From Pseudarthrobacter sulfonivorans (GTDB taxonomy: Bacteria; Actinomycetota; Actinomycetes; Actinomycetales; Micrococcaceae), in the NCBI RefSeq assembly GCF_024391045.1, contig NZ_JANFCZ010000010.1, positions 60,619 to 124,618 of the forward strand: a stretch of DNA of 64,000 nucleotides. Reading direction: 5' to 3'. The notes beneath the pieces are model-generated. The model saw nothing but the letters and a program-made list of their open reading frames with translations, was not told the DNA's origin and searched no databases. How positions within the stretch are numbered: position 1 is the stretch's first letter; each line of letters starts with the position of its first letter. Positions 45,947 to 55,369 of this stretch are shown in pieces. The translations under genes were made by a program, and so were the position numbers.

Positions 45947-46711
45947 GTGCTGATTCTGCTTCCCCCCTCCGAAGGAAAGACCCCCGCAGTCCGCGGATCC
46001 GCCGTCGACTGGCCGGCGCTGAGCTTTCCGGCACTCAACCAGTACCGGGCGAAAGTCCTCGAAGCATTGGGGACGGTCAGCGCGCACGAGGACGCCCTCG
46101 CCCTGCTGGGCGTCGGCGCCTCACTCAGGGACGACGTCGAGCGCAACACCCGGCTCCAGATCGAACCGGCGGCGCCTGCCCACCAGATCTACTCCGGCGT
46201 TCTGTATGACGCCCTCGGCTACAGGACGCTGACCCCGACGCAGCGCCGCAAAGCCGATGAATCGGTACTGGTAGTTTCCGCGCTGTGGGGCGCCGTCCGC
46301 TTCGCTGACCGGGTGCCGGCGTACCGGCTGTCGATGGGAACTGCACTGCCCGACGTCGGCCGCCTCGCCTCATTCTGGAAGCCGCAGCTTGCGGAGGCCC
46401 TCACGGACGCCGCCGCCGGGCACCTGCTCGTGGACTGCCGCTCCAGCACCTATGCCGCCGCCTGGGCCCCGCCGGCCGCACAAACCGTTTCCGTCAACGT
46501 TTTCACCGAGGTGAACGGTGTGCGCAAGGTGGTGAGCCACTTCGCGAAACATACCCGCGGCGAACTGGCCCGGCACCTGTTGTCCCGCCGCGGAAAGGCC
46601 CCGGAGGCCCCGGCTCAGCTGCTCAAGGCCGCGCGGGAAAGATGGGAGGCGGAGCTGGTGGACGGTTCAGTCCGCAAGCCGCACGCCCTGAACATCATCC
46701 TGCCCAACTAG
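45947..46711 (+). CDS. yaaA: YaaA family peroxide-stress protein
   Basis: 254 residues. The family signature LILLPPSEGKT is at the N-terminus. LYDALGYRTL and LDCRSS-like VDCRSSTYAAAW follow, and HFAKHTRGELAR lies near the C-terminus. In E. coli YaaA limits free iron and protects DNA from peroxide damage. GTG start. The stop TAG begins the palindromic element copy B. Confidence 0.9.
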   Translation: MLILLPPSEGKTPAVRGSAVDWPALSFPALNQYRAKVLEALGTVSAHEDALALLGVGASLRDDVERNTRLQIEPAAPAHQIYSGVLYDALGYRTLTPTQRRKADESVLVVSALWGAVRFADRVPAYRLSMGTALPDVGRLASFWKPQLAEALTDAAAGHLLVDCRSSTYAAAWAPPAAQTVSVNVFTEVNGVRKVVSHFAKHTRGELARHLLSRRGKAPEAPAQLLKAARERWEAELVDGSVRKPHALNIILPN

Positions 46712-46762
46712 GTCGCATTTAACGTCGTCATTCGCGATTTTCACGACGTTGTCTGCTAGTTA
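46709..46762. repeat. Palindromic intergenic element, copy B
   Basis: Outer arms TAGGTCGCA (46709-46717) and TGCTAGTTA (46754-46762), imperfect. Four-base internal loops. Perfect inner arms ACGTCGT (46722-46728) and ACGACGT (46743-46749), 14-base apical loop. It starts in the yaaA stop codon and covers the stop of the facing gene. Same plan and length as 27123-27175. Confidence 0.65.
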
Positions 46763-47511
46763 GTTGGGGCGGCGCCGTTCCACTCAGCGGAGCGAACGAG
46801 GATGGCGCCGGAGTCAGGGCAGAACACAATGTCGTCCTCCGCCGCAGCCCTGATTTCGGCGAGGTCGCCGGGGCTCAGCTTCATTCCGGACGCCTCGGAG
46901 GTGCCGTGGAACAGCCGGGCCGCGCCCACTCCGCGCTTGGCGAGCGTCTTTTCATAGATGGCCAGCATTCCGGCGTCCAGTCCAGCGGCGAATTCGTCAC
47001 GCTGGCTCCGAATGAGCCGCTCTTCCGCATCCACGTCCGCCAGGGCCGCGTCGAGTTCGGCACGGATCCCGCTGAAGGAGCCTTGGATGTCATCAACAAT
47101 CTGCTGCTGGGCGGCCTGCCGGGCCCGAAGGGAGTCGAGGCGTTCCAGCACTTCGAGTTCCACGTCCTCAAGGTCTGAGCGGCGCTTGTTGAGCGAGGCG
47201 ATGTCCTTCTGCAGGGCGACGAGGTCCTTCGACAGCCCTGTTCCGCTGTTGAGCCGGGCTTCATCCCGTTCCACCCGGTTGGCGACCTGCTCGACGTCGG
47301 CCTCCGCGCGCTTCAGCTCGGCTTCGGCGTCGTGGACAGCCACCTTGGCCCCGCCAAGTTCCCCGTTGGCGACAGAGAGCGCGGCCTCGAGATCGGTGAT
47401 CCGCGGATCAGAGTTAAGGGTGCGGCGGCGGTTGGACAGGGACTTGAGCTTAGCGTCCAGCCCCTGCAGTTCGAGCAACTTCAACTGTTCTGCCGGTGCT
47501 GCCTTAGCCAA
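46756..47511 (-). CDS. Coiled-coil protein of the C4 zinc-ribbon (DUF164) family with degenerate zinc site
   Basis: 251 residues. A long coiled coil (about 10-180) precedes a C-terminal ribbon. Relatives end in CxxC...CPxCxRIL-type zinc ribbons, but here the first pair reads FHGTSEASGM and the second FCPDSGAILVR, leaving one cysteine. It probably folds without zinc. TTG start with GGAGG six bases upstream. Just upstream of the Nif3-family gene on the same strand reading outward, an order common in actinobacteria. Confidence 0.85.
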   Translation of the reverse strand: MAKAAPAEQLKLLELQGLDAKLKSLSNRRRTLNSDPRITDLEAALSVANGELGGAKVAVHDAEAELKRAEADVEQVANRVERDEARLNSGTGLSKDLVALQKDIASLNKRRSDLEDVELEVLERLDSLRARQAAQQQIVDDIQGSFSGIRAELDAALADVDAEERLIRSQRDEFAAGLDAGMLAIYEKTLAKRGVGAARLFHGTSEASGMKLSPGDLAEIRAAAEDDIVFCPDSGAILVRSAEWNGAAPTN

Positions 47512-47689
47512 CTGCTACCTCCGCTTAAATCCTGCCGGCCGGAGCCGGGCACCCTGTCGGCGCTCCCTCGACTCTAGCGCCTAGCCCGCTCCCCTGCCTC
47601 GCTTCATCCCCACCGGCTCCCAAACCTCGCTGCGCTCGGTGTGGGTCCCTCGCCGGCGTGGGCCCTGCGAAGGACCTCGCACGCCAGGC

Positions 47690-48613
47690 TTAGCCGGGAG
47701 TCAGAATGAAGTCCCACGGGTCACTGTTGGTGTTGCTGACGCGGATCTCCACGTCATGGCCCTGGTCAGCGAGCACATTGCCCAGTGCCGATGCGGCCGC
47801 CGGCAGCCAGAGCCACTCGCTCGCAAAGTGCGACACGTCAATGAGGTAGGGCCTGCCGTTCGCCGCCGATTCCCGGGCCTCGGAGGCGGGATGGTGCCGG
47901 AGGTCAGCCGTGACGTAAACATCGGCGCTGCTGGCCCGCACCTCGTCGAACAGCGAGTCGCCGGCTCCACCGCAGACCGCAATGCGCCGCACCAGGCCGT
48001 CCTTGTCCCCGGCAACGCGGACTCCCCCGGCCACCGATGGGAGGATGCCGAAAACCCGGGCGGCAAAATCGCCGAGGCTCATCACCTCGGGGAGATCTCC
48101 CACGCGGCCGATGCCCTCTTCGGGGAGCCCGTTCGCGGCGACCGTCAGCGGTGCAACATCCTCCAGTCCCAGCGCATCGGCAAGGACATCAGAAACCCCG
48201 CCGACGGCGGAATCGCCGTTGGTGTGGACCGTCAGTAGCGCCGTACCCGACTCGATGAGCCGGTGGATTGCCTGCCCCTTGGCGGTGGTGGCAGCCACGG
48301 ACGTGACCCCTTTGAGCAGCAAGGGATGGTGGGTAATGAGAAGCTCGGCACCCCATTCCACCGCCTCGTCGATCACCGCCAAGGTGGGATCGACGGCGAA
48401 CATCACCCGGGTTACGGACGCGGAAGGGTGCCCGGCCACGAGACCCACTTCGTCCCAGTTTTCGGCCAGCGACTCGGGCCAGAGTTCCTCCACGGCGAGC
48501 AGGACCTGGCCCAACGTGGGGGCAGCGGAGGCTTCCGCGTCAGTGCTCTCCCCGGCCCCGTTGCCGGCCGTGTCCGCATCTGTAACGCCGGTGTCTGCAG
48601 ATTCCATAGACAC
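47690..48613 (-). CDS. Nif3-like dinuclear metal centre protein
   Basis: 307 residues, the YbgI/Nif3 family (also called GTP cyclohydrolase I type 2-like), a hexameric metal protein of unclear role. Metal-binding motifs are ITHHPLLLKG, LLTVHTN with its Asp, and a C-terminal DVSHFASEWLWLP. Residues 1-30 are an acidic Ala/Thr-rich tail. Starts GTG 48613 or ATG 48607. Followed downstream by the degenerate zinc-ribbon gene. Confidence 0.9.
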   Translation of the reverse strand: MSMESADTGVTDADTAGNGAGESTDAEASAAPTLGQVLLAVEELWPESLAENWDEVGLVAGHPSASVTRVMFAVDPTLAVIDEAVEWGAELLITHHPLLLKGVTSVAATTAKGQAIHRLIESGTALLTVHTNGDSAVGGVSDVLADALGLEDVAPLTVAANGLPEEGIGRVGDLPEVMSLGDFAARVFGILPSVAGGVRVAGDKDGLVRRIAVCGGAGDSLFDEVRASSADVYVTADLRHHPASEARESAANGRPYLIDVSHFASEWLWLPAAASALGNVLADQGHDVEIRVSNTNSDPWDFILTPG

Positions 48614-48706
48614 AGTTCTACCCCATCACCACGTTTGGCCAGCATGTGGCACAGTCTCGTAGGGTGGTCAGGGAATCATCCGGGGCGCTCAACCATTGAA
48701 GAGGTC

Positions 48707-49231
48707 ATGAAAACTTTTGTTCTTGGCGGGGGCTGCTTCTGGTGCCTGGACGCTGTATACCAGAAAACCAGGGGCGTCAGCTCCGTAATCTCCGGCTATA
48801 CGGGCGGCCACGATCCGCAGCCGGACTACTACTCGGTCTGCAGTGGAACCACGGGACATGCCGAGGCGGTGGCAGTGACCTTCGACGAGGCCATCATTCC
48901 GGCTGAAGTCATCCTGGACATGTTCTTCGCGCTGCACGATCCCACCACCCTTAACCGCCAGGGGTATGACGTCGGCACGCAATACCGCTCCTCGATGTTC
49001 TATGAGACCACCGAGGAGAAGATTCTCTTTGAGGAGGCCATCGACCGGAACCAGGCGCTGTGGTCCCGTCCGATCGTCACCGAAGTCAGCCGCCTGTCAC
49101 GGTTCCATGTGGCTGAGGACATCCACCAGGACTATTACGCAAAATACCCTGAGCAGGGCTACTGCCAGGTGATCATCAACCCCAAGCTTGCGAAGGCCCG
49201 CAAATATTACTCTGCATGGCTTAATGCTTAG
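48707..49231 (+). CDS. msrA: Peptide methionine (S)-S-oxide reductase
   Basis: Repairs methionine-S-sulfoxide. 174 residues. The catalytic motif is GGGCFWCLDAVYQ, with YDVGTQYRSSMFY the substrate loop. A resolving Cys may be that in EQGYCQVI. ATG at 48707 with GAAGAGG close upstream; the longer open frame is antisense to the Nif3 gene and not family-like. Confidence 0.95.
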   Translation: MKTFVLGGGCFWCLDAVYQKTRGVSSVISGYTGGHDPQPDYYSVCSGTTGHAEAVAVTFDEAIIPAEVILDMFFALHDPTTLNRQGYDVGTQYRSSMFYETTEEKILFEEAIDRNQALWSRPIVTEVSRLSRFHVAEDIHQDYYAKYPEQGYCQVIINPKLAKARKYYSAWLNA

Positions 49232-49296
49232 CAGCGGCAGCGGGCCGTCGTTAGGCTGACCTCAGTATTCATCCTTCTTGAGATAGGCGTATGTAC

Positions 49297-50232
49297 ATGG
49301 CACGGATCTATGACGATGTAACGCAGCTGGTGGGCGGCACCCCGCTGGTCCGACTGAACCGGCTGGGTGAAGGACTGGACGCCACCGTCGCGGTCAAGCT
49401 CGAGTTCTACAACCCGGCGAACAGCGTCAAGGACCGCATCGGTGTAGCCATCGTGGACGCCGCGGAGAAGTCAGGCGCCCTGAAGCCCGGCGGCACCATT
49501 GTTGAAGGAACGTCCGGCAACACGGGCATCGCCCTGGCCATGGTGGGCGCAGCCCGCGGCTACAAGGTCATCCTGACCATGCCGGAAACGATGTCCACCG
49601 AACGTCGCGTGATGCTCCGTGCCTTCGGCGCCGAGATTGTGCTGACCCCCGGCTCCGAGGGCATGCGCGGCGCCGTGGAGAAGGCCCAGGAAATCGTGGC
49701 CAACACCGAAAACGCCATCTGGGCCCAGCAGTTTGCGAACGAAGCAAACCCTCAGATCCACCGCGAAACAACCGCTGAGGAAATCTGGTCCGACACCGAC
49801 GGCAAGGTGGACATCTTTGTCTCCGGCATCGGCACCGGCGGAACCATCACCGGCGTCGGGCAGGTCCTGAAGGAACGCAAGCCCGGTGTCCAGATCGTGG
49901 CTGTGGAGCCAAAGGATTCCGCCATCCTCAACGGAGGGGCCCCCGGTCCGCACAAGATCCAGGGCCTCGGCGCGAACTTCATCCCGGAACTGCTGGACAC
50001 GAACGTCTACGATGAGGTCCTGGACGCCACCCTGGAAGATTCCGTGCGGGTGGCACGTGACCTCGGCGTCAAGGAAGGCATCCTCGGCGGCATCTCCTCG
50101 GGCGCCATCGTCTGGGGAGCCCTGGAACTTGCCAAGCGCCCGGAGAACGCAGGCAAACTGATCGTCGCAGTTGTGTGCGACTTCGGCGAGCGTTACATTT
50201 CCACCGTGCTCTATGACGACATCCGCGGCTGA
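49297..50232 (+). CDS. cysK: Cysteine synthase A (O-acetylserine sulfhydrylase)
   Basis: PLP enzyme that makes cysteine from O-acetylserine and sulfide. 311 residues from the ATG at 49297. The PLP Lys is in [11 protein letters not shown], the substrate loop is EGTSGNTG, and [12 protein letters not shown] binds the phosphate. An earlier ATG at 49291 is too close to the AGG ribosome binding site. Followed by cysE after 39 bases, forming the cysteine operon. Confidence 0.96.
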   Translation: MARIYDDVTQLVGGTPLVRLNRLGEGLDATVAVKLEFYNPANSVKDRIGVAIVDAAEKSGALKPGGTIVEGTSGNTGIALAMVGAARGYKVILTMPETMSTERRVMLRAFGAEIVLTPGSEGMRGAVEKAQEIVANTENAIWAQQFANEANPQIHRETTAEEIWSDTDGKVDIFVSGIGTGGTITGVGQVLKERKPGVQIVAVEPKDSAILNGGAPGPHKIQGLGANFIPELLDTNVYDEVLDATLEDSVRVARDLGVKEGILGGISSGAIVWGALELAKRPENAGKLIVAVVCDFGERYISTVLYDDIRG

Positions 50233-50271
50233 TCCAGCCGTTGTCGCCCCGTTTCCTGTAGAAAGAACTCT

Positions 50272-50856
50272 GTGGGCTTTTTCGCAAGACTGAAGGAAGA
50301 CCTCGACGCCGCCCGGTCACACGACCCGGCGGCTCGAGGTTCTTTTGAGAACTTTTTTGCCTATTCAGGGCTGCATGCCATTTGGATCCATCGGCTGACG
50401 CACCGGCTGTGGCAAAACCCTGCCTTGCGCTTCCCGGCGCGGCTGGTGTCCCAACTGGGCCGGTTCCTGACGGGCATCGAGATCCACCCGGGCGCCACCA
50501 TCGGCCGACGTTTCTTCATTGACCACGGCATGGGAGTGGTCATCGGTGAGACGGCCGAGATCGGCGAGGACGTCATGATCTATCACGGTGTGACGCTCGG
50601 TGGACGGTCACTGGCCAAGGTCAAGCGTCACCCGACTATTGAGGACCGGGTGACGATTGGTGCGGGCGCCAAAGTCCTCGGGCCCATCACCATTGGCCGG
50701 GACAGCGCCATCGGGGCCAACGCCGTGGTGGTGAAGGACGCCCCGCCGGAATCCATCGTCACCGGGGTACCCGCCAAGTGGCGTCACCGGGACGCCCAGC
50801 GGGAAACCAAGCCCGCTGTGGATCCTGCCGAGTACGACATCGAATACCGGATCTGA
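50272..50856 (+). CDS. cysE: Serine O-acetyltransferase
   Basis: Acetylates serine for CysK. 194 residues, the short bacterial form. A helical N-terminal part precedes a left-handed beta helix with hexapeptide repeats. [15 protein letters not shown] holds the active His and Asp; VTLGG follows. GTG start. The C-terminus ends in EYRI; a terminal Ile is what lets SAT dock into CysK, consistent with a cysteine synthase complex. Confidence 0.95.
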   Translation: MGFFARLKEDLDAARSHDPAARGSFENFFAYSGLHAIWIHRLTHRLWQNPALRFPARLVSQLGRFLTGIEIHPGATIGRRFFIDHGMGVVIGETAEIGEDVMIYHGVTLGGRSLAKVKRHPTIEDRVTIGAGAKVLGPITIGRDSAIGANAVVVKDAPPESIVTGVPAKWRHRDAQRETKPAVDPAEYDIEYRI

Positions 50857-50859
50857 CGC

Positions 50860-51717
50860 TTACCTCCGCCCGCGGGACACCGTTCCGGCGGCCACCCGCT
50901 TAAGCACGAGCATTACCAGGGGGTCGAAAAGCCGGTCAGGCAGGACCCGGCGCAAGGCCAGGATGGCCCAGGCCCCGTTGCCCACCGGATACCGGGTTTT
51001 GGGCCGTACCGACGAGGCCGCGTGCAGCACCGCAGCCGCGACAACCCCCGGCTGCGTTGAGGTCCCGGCCCGGTCCGTGGACCCGAGCGCACCTGCCATC
51101 AAATGGGCCTGCGACTCGTACGGTCCGGTCCCGCTCGTGGCACGCAGCCCCTGGGCGGCAACAGTCCCCCATTCGGACACTGTGCCGGCAGGTTCGATGA
51201 TGGACACGCTGATCCCGTGCGGCTTCAGCTCAAGCCGCAGCGAGTCACTTAGGCCCTCCACGGCGAACTTCGACGCGTGGTACCAGGCCCCCATCGGCTC
51301 ATAGAATTTGCCGCCGATCGACGAAATGTTGATGATCCTCCCGCGGCCGGCCTGCCGCATGGCGGGCAGGACCAGCTGGGTCATTCTGGCGAGGCCGAAA
51401 ACATTGACGTCGAACTGGCGCCGGCCTTCGGCCAGGTCCACCTCTTCCAGCGCACCGAACGACCCGTAGCCGGCGTTGTTTACCAGAACGTCGATCCGTC
51501 CGCGCTCCTCCAGGACACGTCCGACGGCGGCACGCATCGAATCCTCGTCCGTCACGTCGAGTGCCAGGACGTGGACTCCGAGCGCCGCCAGCGGCTCCAT
51601 CCTCTCCACTCGGCGGGCTCCCGCATACACCAGGAAACCGTGGCGGCTGAGTGTCCTGGCCGCCTCGAACCCGATTCCGGTGGACGCTCCCGTGACGAAT
51701 GCGACTGGCTTGGGCAC
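50860..51717 (-). CDS. SDR family oxidoreductase
   Basis: 285 residues from GTG at 51717, chosen because AAGGAG lies five bases upstream. TGASTGIG, NNAGYGSFG, NISSIGG and YHASK give the full classical SDR set. Long C-terminal part ending with hydrophobic residues, as in membrane-associated retinol-dehydrogenase-like SDRs. Substrate unknown. Three bases from the cysE stop, convergent. Confidence 0.88.
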   Translation of the reverse strand: MPKPVAFVTGASTGIGFEAARTLSRHGFLVYAGARRVERMEPLAALGVHVLALDVTDEDSMRAAVGRVLEERGRIDVLVNNAGYGSFGALEEVDLAEGRRQFDVNVFGLARMTQLVLPAMRQAGRGRIINISSIGGKFYEPMGAWYHASKFAVEGLSDSLRLELKPHGISVSIIEPAGTVSEWGTVAAQGLRATSGTGPYESQAHLMAGALGSTDRAGTSTQPGVVAAAVLHAASSVRPKTRYPVGNGAWAILALRRVLPDRLFDPLVMLVLKRVAAGTVSRGRR

Positions 51718-51828
51718 CTGGACTCCTTGGATTGACGGACACCGCGGATGCCGGGAAACGCCAACGGCCGGCAACTCCCAGAATATCCTCGGAAGTGCCG
51801 GCCGCCAGGTGGTACAGCGGATGAAGTG

Positions 51829-53265
51829 CTAGTGCGTGTCCACCGCTTCGATTTCGGACTTGTCCTCGCCCCAGAGCGTGTGGAACGTGCCCTCGGAGTC
51901 CACGCGGCCGTAGGTGTGGGCCCCGAAGAGATCGCGCTGGCCCTGGATCAGGGCGGCAGCGACGCGCTTGCGGCGCAGGCCGTCGTAGTAGGCAAGCGAG
52001 GAGGAGAACACCGGTACCGGGATGCCGAGCTGGACTGCGGTGGCCACCACGCGGCGCCAGGCCGGGAGCGCGTCCGCGATGGCCTTGGTGAAGGCCGGGG
52101 CGAACAGCAGGTTGGCAGGCTTTTCATCAGCGGCGTAGGCCTTGGTGATGTCCTTAAGCAGCTCGGCCCGGATGATGCAACCGGCCCGCCACAGCGAGGC
52201 GATCTCGTCCAGCTTGAGGTCCCAGCCGTACTCCTTGGCCGACGAGGTCAGCATGTCCAGTCCCTGCGCATAGGAGACCAACTTGGAGGCGTACAGCGCC
52301 TGCCGGACGTCCTCCACGAAGGATTCCGGGATTTCGACGGCAGCCTCCCCGCCTTCCAGCAGTTCCTGGCCGAGCTTGCGCTGTTCGGTCTGGGAAGACA
52401 GTGCACGGGCGAAGACGGACTCTGCGATGCCGGAAACCGGGGACCCGAGTTCGAGTGCGGAGATGACGGTCCAGCGGCCCGTACCCTTCTGGCCGGCAGC
52501 GTCAACCACAACGTCAACGAACGGCTTGCCCGTCTTGGCGTCCACGTGGCCGAGGACCTCGGCGGAAATTTCGATCAGGAATGAGGAGAGGTCGCCCTTG
52601 TTCCATTCGGTGAAGATCTTGGCCTGCTCCGCGGGCTCGATGCCGGCACCGGAACGGAGGAGGTCGAAGGCTTCGCCGATAACCTGCATGTCGGCGTATT
52701 CGATGCCGTTGTGGACCATCTTCACGAAGTGGCCGGCGCCGTCGGTGCCAATCCAGGCGCAGCATGGTTCCCCGTCCACCTTGGCGGAAATCTTCTCCAG
52801 CAGCGGGCCGAGGGCCTTGTAGGACTCCTTGGAACCGCCGGGCATGATGGACGGGCCGTTCAGTGCGCCTTCTTCGCCGCCGGATACACCCACCCCGACG
52901 AAGTGCAGGTCCTTCTTGGCCAGTGCGGCTTCGCGGCGGCGGGTGTCCTCGTAGTGCGAGTTGCCGGCGTCGATGATGATGTCGCCGGCTTCCAGCAGCG
53001 GTTCAAGCTGCTCGATGACGGAGTCCACCGGCTTGCCGGCCTTGACCATAATGAGGACGCGGCGGGGCTTCTCCAGGGAGTCGACCAGTTCCTGCAGCGT
53101 TTCCGTGCGGATGAAGTCGCCCTCCGTGCCGTGCTTTGCGAGCAATGCGTCGGTCTTTTCCACTGACCTGTTGTGCAAGGCAACCGTGAAACCATTGCGG
53201 GCCAGGTTGCGGGCCAGGTTGGCCCCCATCACTGCAAGGCCGGTGACACCGATGTGTGCAGACAT
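51829..53265 (-). CDS. gnd: 6-phosphogluconate dehydrogenase, decarboxylating (NADP)
   Basis: Converts 6-phosphogluconate to ribulose 5-phosphate and CO2. 478 residues. The N-terminal Rossmann loop is GLAVMGANLARN. VGVSGGEEGALNGPSIMPGG and HFVKMVHNGIEY carry the catalytic Lys. The C-terminal helical domain has the tail KRVAAALIQGQRDLFGAHTY. ATG at 53265 with GGAG five bases upstream. Divergent from a GntR-type regulator; AT-rich CATATATATTC at 53358-53368 in between may hold the promoter or operator. Confidence 0.95.
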   Translation of the reverse strand: MSAHIGVTGLAVMGANLARNLARNGFTVALHNRSVEKTDALLAKHGTEGDFIRTETLQELVDSLEKPRRVLIMVKAGKPVDSVIEQLEPLLEAGDIIIDAGNSHYEDTRRREAALAKKDLHFVGVGVSGGEEGALNGPSIMPGGSKESYKALGPLLEKISAKVDGEPCCAWIGTDGAGHFVKMVHNGIEYADMQVIGEAFDLLRSGAGIEPAEQAKIFTEWNKGDLSSFLIEISAEVLGHVDAKTGKPFVDVVVDAAGQKGTGRWTVISALELGSPVSGIAESVFARALSSQTEQRKLGQELLEGGEAAVEIPESFVEDVRQALYASKLVSYAQGLDMLTSSAKEYGWDLKLDEIASLWRAGCIIRAELLKDITKAYAADEKPANLLFAPAFTKAIADALPAWRRVVATAVQLGIPVPVFSSSLAYYDGLRRKRVAAALIQGQRDLFGAHTYGRVDSEGTFHTLWGEDKSEIEAVDTH

Positions 53266-53424
53266 CAAAACTCCAATTCATTGTGTGCAGTGGACGTGCT
53301 GCGTGCTCCGCGTTCGCTGCGAAGCGTGCCTTCACGAACCGATGGATTCGATTAAAGCATATATATTCAACGCGCTGAGGGGAAGTGCGTACCGTTGATG
53401 AAGCATCGCCGGCCCAACGCCGTT

Positions 53425-53430
53425 TAGGCT
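53425..53430 (+). promoter_or_regulatory. Candidate -10 of leaderless gntR-family mRNA
   Basis: TAGGCT, 7 bases before the ATG at 53438. Confidence 0.5.
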
Positions 53431-53437
53431 TGACACC

Positions 53438-54166
53438 ATGTCCACCAGCTTGCACCACCGTGCCATTGAGAACGTAGGCACCCGAATCATCAAGGGCGAC
53501 CTCCCCACCGGACACGTTATGCTGGCCGAGCAGTTGGAGGAAGAGCTGAAAGTTTCCCGGTCCGTGGTCCGTGAAGCTGTGCGCGTCCTTCAGTCGCTCG
53601 GTCTGGTGGAAACCATCAAGCGCGTGGGCATCCGGGTCCTGCCGCCCAGCCGCTGGAACCCCTTTGATCCCCAGGTGATCCGTTGGCGGCTGTCGAGTGA
53701 CGGGCGCGGAGCCCAGCTGCGGTCACTGATCGAATTGCGGTCCGCCGTCGAACCCGCAGCCGCCGAACTCGCCGCGAATAACGCACCGGCGGAGCTGCGG
53801 ACCGAGCTGGTGGACATTGCCCATGCGATGCGCGAGGCCGGCCACCACGGTGAGGCGCAGAAATTCCTGGAGCTGGACATCGCCTTCCACTCCGTACTGC
53901 TTTCCGGCTCCGGCAACGAAATGTTCGCCAACCTGATGGGCCAGGTGGCCGAAACCCTGACTGGCCGCACCGTCCACGGCCTCATGCCGGAACACCCCCA
54001 TGAGGGTGCACTGCAGTGGCATGTGGACCTGGCTGAGGCCGTGGCAGCCGGGGACGCCGCCGCCGCCCGCAGCGCCTCCGAACAGATCATGCGCCGCACC
54101 ACATCCCGGCTTGCCGACACGTGGACCGATCAGCCCCGCGTGTTTATTCCGGTCCGCCGGAGCTGA
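53438..54166 (+). CDS. GntR/FadR-family transcriptional regulator
   Basis: 242 residues. Winged helix at about 5-72 (GHVMLAEQLEEELKVSRSVV, VREAVRVLQSLGLVE). An all-helical FCD domain follows, with the metal-binding pattern ELDIAFHSVLL and HVDLAEAVAAGD. Placed between gnd and a gluconate/idonate dehydrogenase operon, it is likely a gluconate-type regulator; ligand not provable here. Confidence 0.9.
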   Translation: MSTSLHHRAIENVGTRIIKGDLPTGHVMLAEQLEEELKVSRSVVREAVRVLQSLGLVETIKRVGIRVLPPSRWNPFDPQVIRWRLSSDGRGAQLRSLIELRSAVEPAAAELAANNAPAELRTELVDIAHAMREAGHHGEAQKFLELDIAFHSVLLSGSGNEMFANLMGQVAETLTGRTVHGLMPEHPHEGALQWHVDLAEAVAAGDAAAARSASEQIMRRTTSRLADTWTDQPRVFIPVRRS

Positions 54167-54247
54167 CGGGAGGCGCTGAGCCTGCCGATCGGTTAGCGGC
54201 CGGGACGGGGCCTGGATGGGTGCAGGGGCGGGCAACGCTCGCCTGTT

Positions 54248-55369
54248 TTATTCCGGTCCGAAGTTGAGCAGGACTTTGCCGGATTCGGCGGAGTTTTTGG
54301 CGGTGGTGAACGCTTCCAGGGCTTTGGTGAGCGGGTATTCGTGCGTGATCACTGGCTCGATGTGCAGGCTGCCGTCGGCGAGGGCGGTGATGACGTCATC
54401 GATTTCGTGGTTGAAGCGGAAGGAGCCGAGCAGGTCCAGTTCCCGGGTGATGGCCAGGGAGATCAGGACCGGCTGGGGTCCGGTGGGCAGCAGCCCGACC
54501 ATGACCACGGTCCCGCCCCGGGCCGCGCCCTGGATGGCCGAGGCCAGGCCGTGGTGGCTGCCGGAGGACTCGATCACGACGTCGGCCTGCACCGCGGCGA
54601 TCGCGTCCGCGTCCGCTGCCTGCAGGACCCGGTCCGCGCCGACCGCCGCCGCGGTTTCCAACGGTTTCGAGTGCACGTCCACTGCGGTGATCCGGGCCGC
54701 ACCGGCCCGTTTGAGGACCGCGACCGCCAGGGCGCCGATCGGGCCCGACCCGATCACCAGGGCCGTTTTGCCGGCCACGTTCCCGGCCCGGGCCACCGCA
54801 TGCCAGGCCACACTCGCCGGCTCGATCAGCGCCGCCGTGCGCAGGTCCAGGCCTGCCGGGAGTTCCCGGAGCATCCTGGCGGGCAGGTTGACGTACCGGG
54901 CGAACGCCCCGTCCGTGTGCGGGAACCTCGCCGCACTGCCGAGGTAGGTACAGCCCGGGGACAGGTTCGGCCGGTCCGCCGGGTACCGTACCGTTCCGTC
55001 CCCCAGGCCCGGCGTGGCCGGGTGGACCGCGACCGGGGTACCGGCCGCCGGGCCGGTACCGTCCGCCGCCGCCACCACCACGGTCCCGGAAATCTCATGG
55101 CCGAGCGTCATCGGGGCCTTCAGGATCGATTCCCCGGCCGCACCGTGCAGCCAGTAATGCAGGTCCGACCCGCAAATCCCGCCATACGCGACCTCGATAA
55201 CGGCCTCGTCGGCAGCAGGTGCCCCCAGGGCCACGTCCTCGATCCGCAAGTCCCCCTTCCCGTGAGCCACCACCGCCGGCCCCGCCACCGGCAACCCCCT
55301 CCCGCCGGCCGCTGCCGCCGTGTCCTGCGCTGCCGTGCCTGCTGCTGTGTCTGTTGTTGTGTTGTGCAT
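54248..55369 (-). CDS. Zinc-type alcohol dehydrogenase, probable L-idonate 5-dehydrogenase
   Basis: 373 residues from the ATG at 55369. Catalytic zinc ligands are in GGICGSDLHYWLHG and TLGHEISG. The block YLGSAARFPHTDGAFARYV closely follows the pattern of L-idonate dehydrogenases. NAD(P) loop VIGSGPIGALAVA. The structural-zinc lobe is odd: between TPVAVHP and the YLGS block only one Cys remains of the four usual ones. The ATG shares a base with the stop of the preceding SDR (TGATG). Last gene of the three-gene operon. The first 30 residues are an Ala/Thr-rich extension. Confidence 0.85.
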   Translation of the reverse strand: MHNTTTDTAAGTAAQDTAAAAGGRGLPVAGPAVVAHGKGDLRIEDVALGAPAADEAVIEVAYGGICGSDLHYWLHGAAGESILKAPMTLGHEISGTVVVAAADGTGPAAGTPVAVHPATPGLGDGTVRYPADRPNLSPGCTYLGSAARFPHTDGAFARYVNLPARMLRELPAGLDLRTAALIEPASVAWHAVARAGNVAGKTALVIGSGPIGALAVAVLKRAGAARITAVDVHSKPLETAAAVGADRVLQAADADAIAAVQADVVIESSGSHHGLASAIQGAARGGTVVMVGLLPTGPQPVLISLAITRELDLLGSFRFNHEIDDVITALADGSLHIEPVITHEYPLTKALEAFTTAKNSAESGKVLLNFGPE

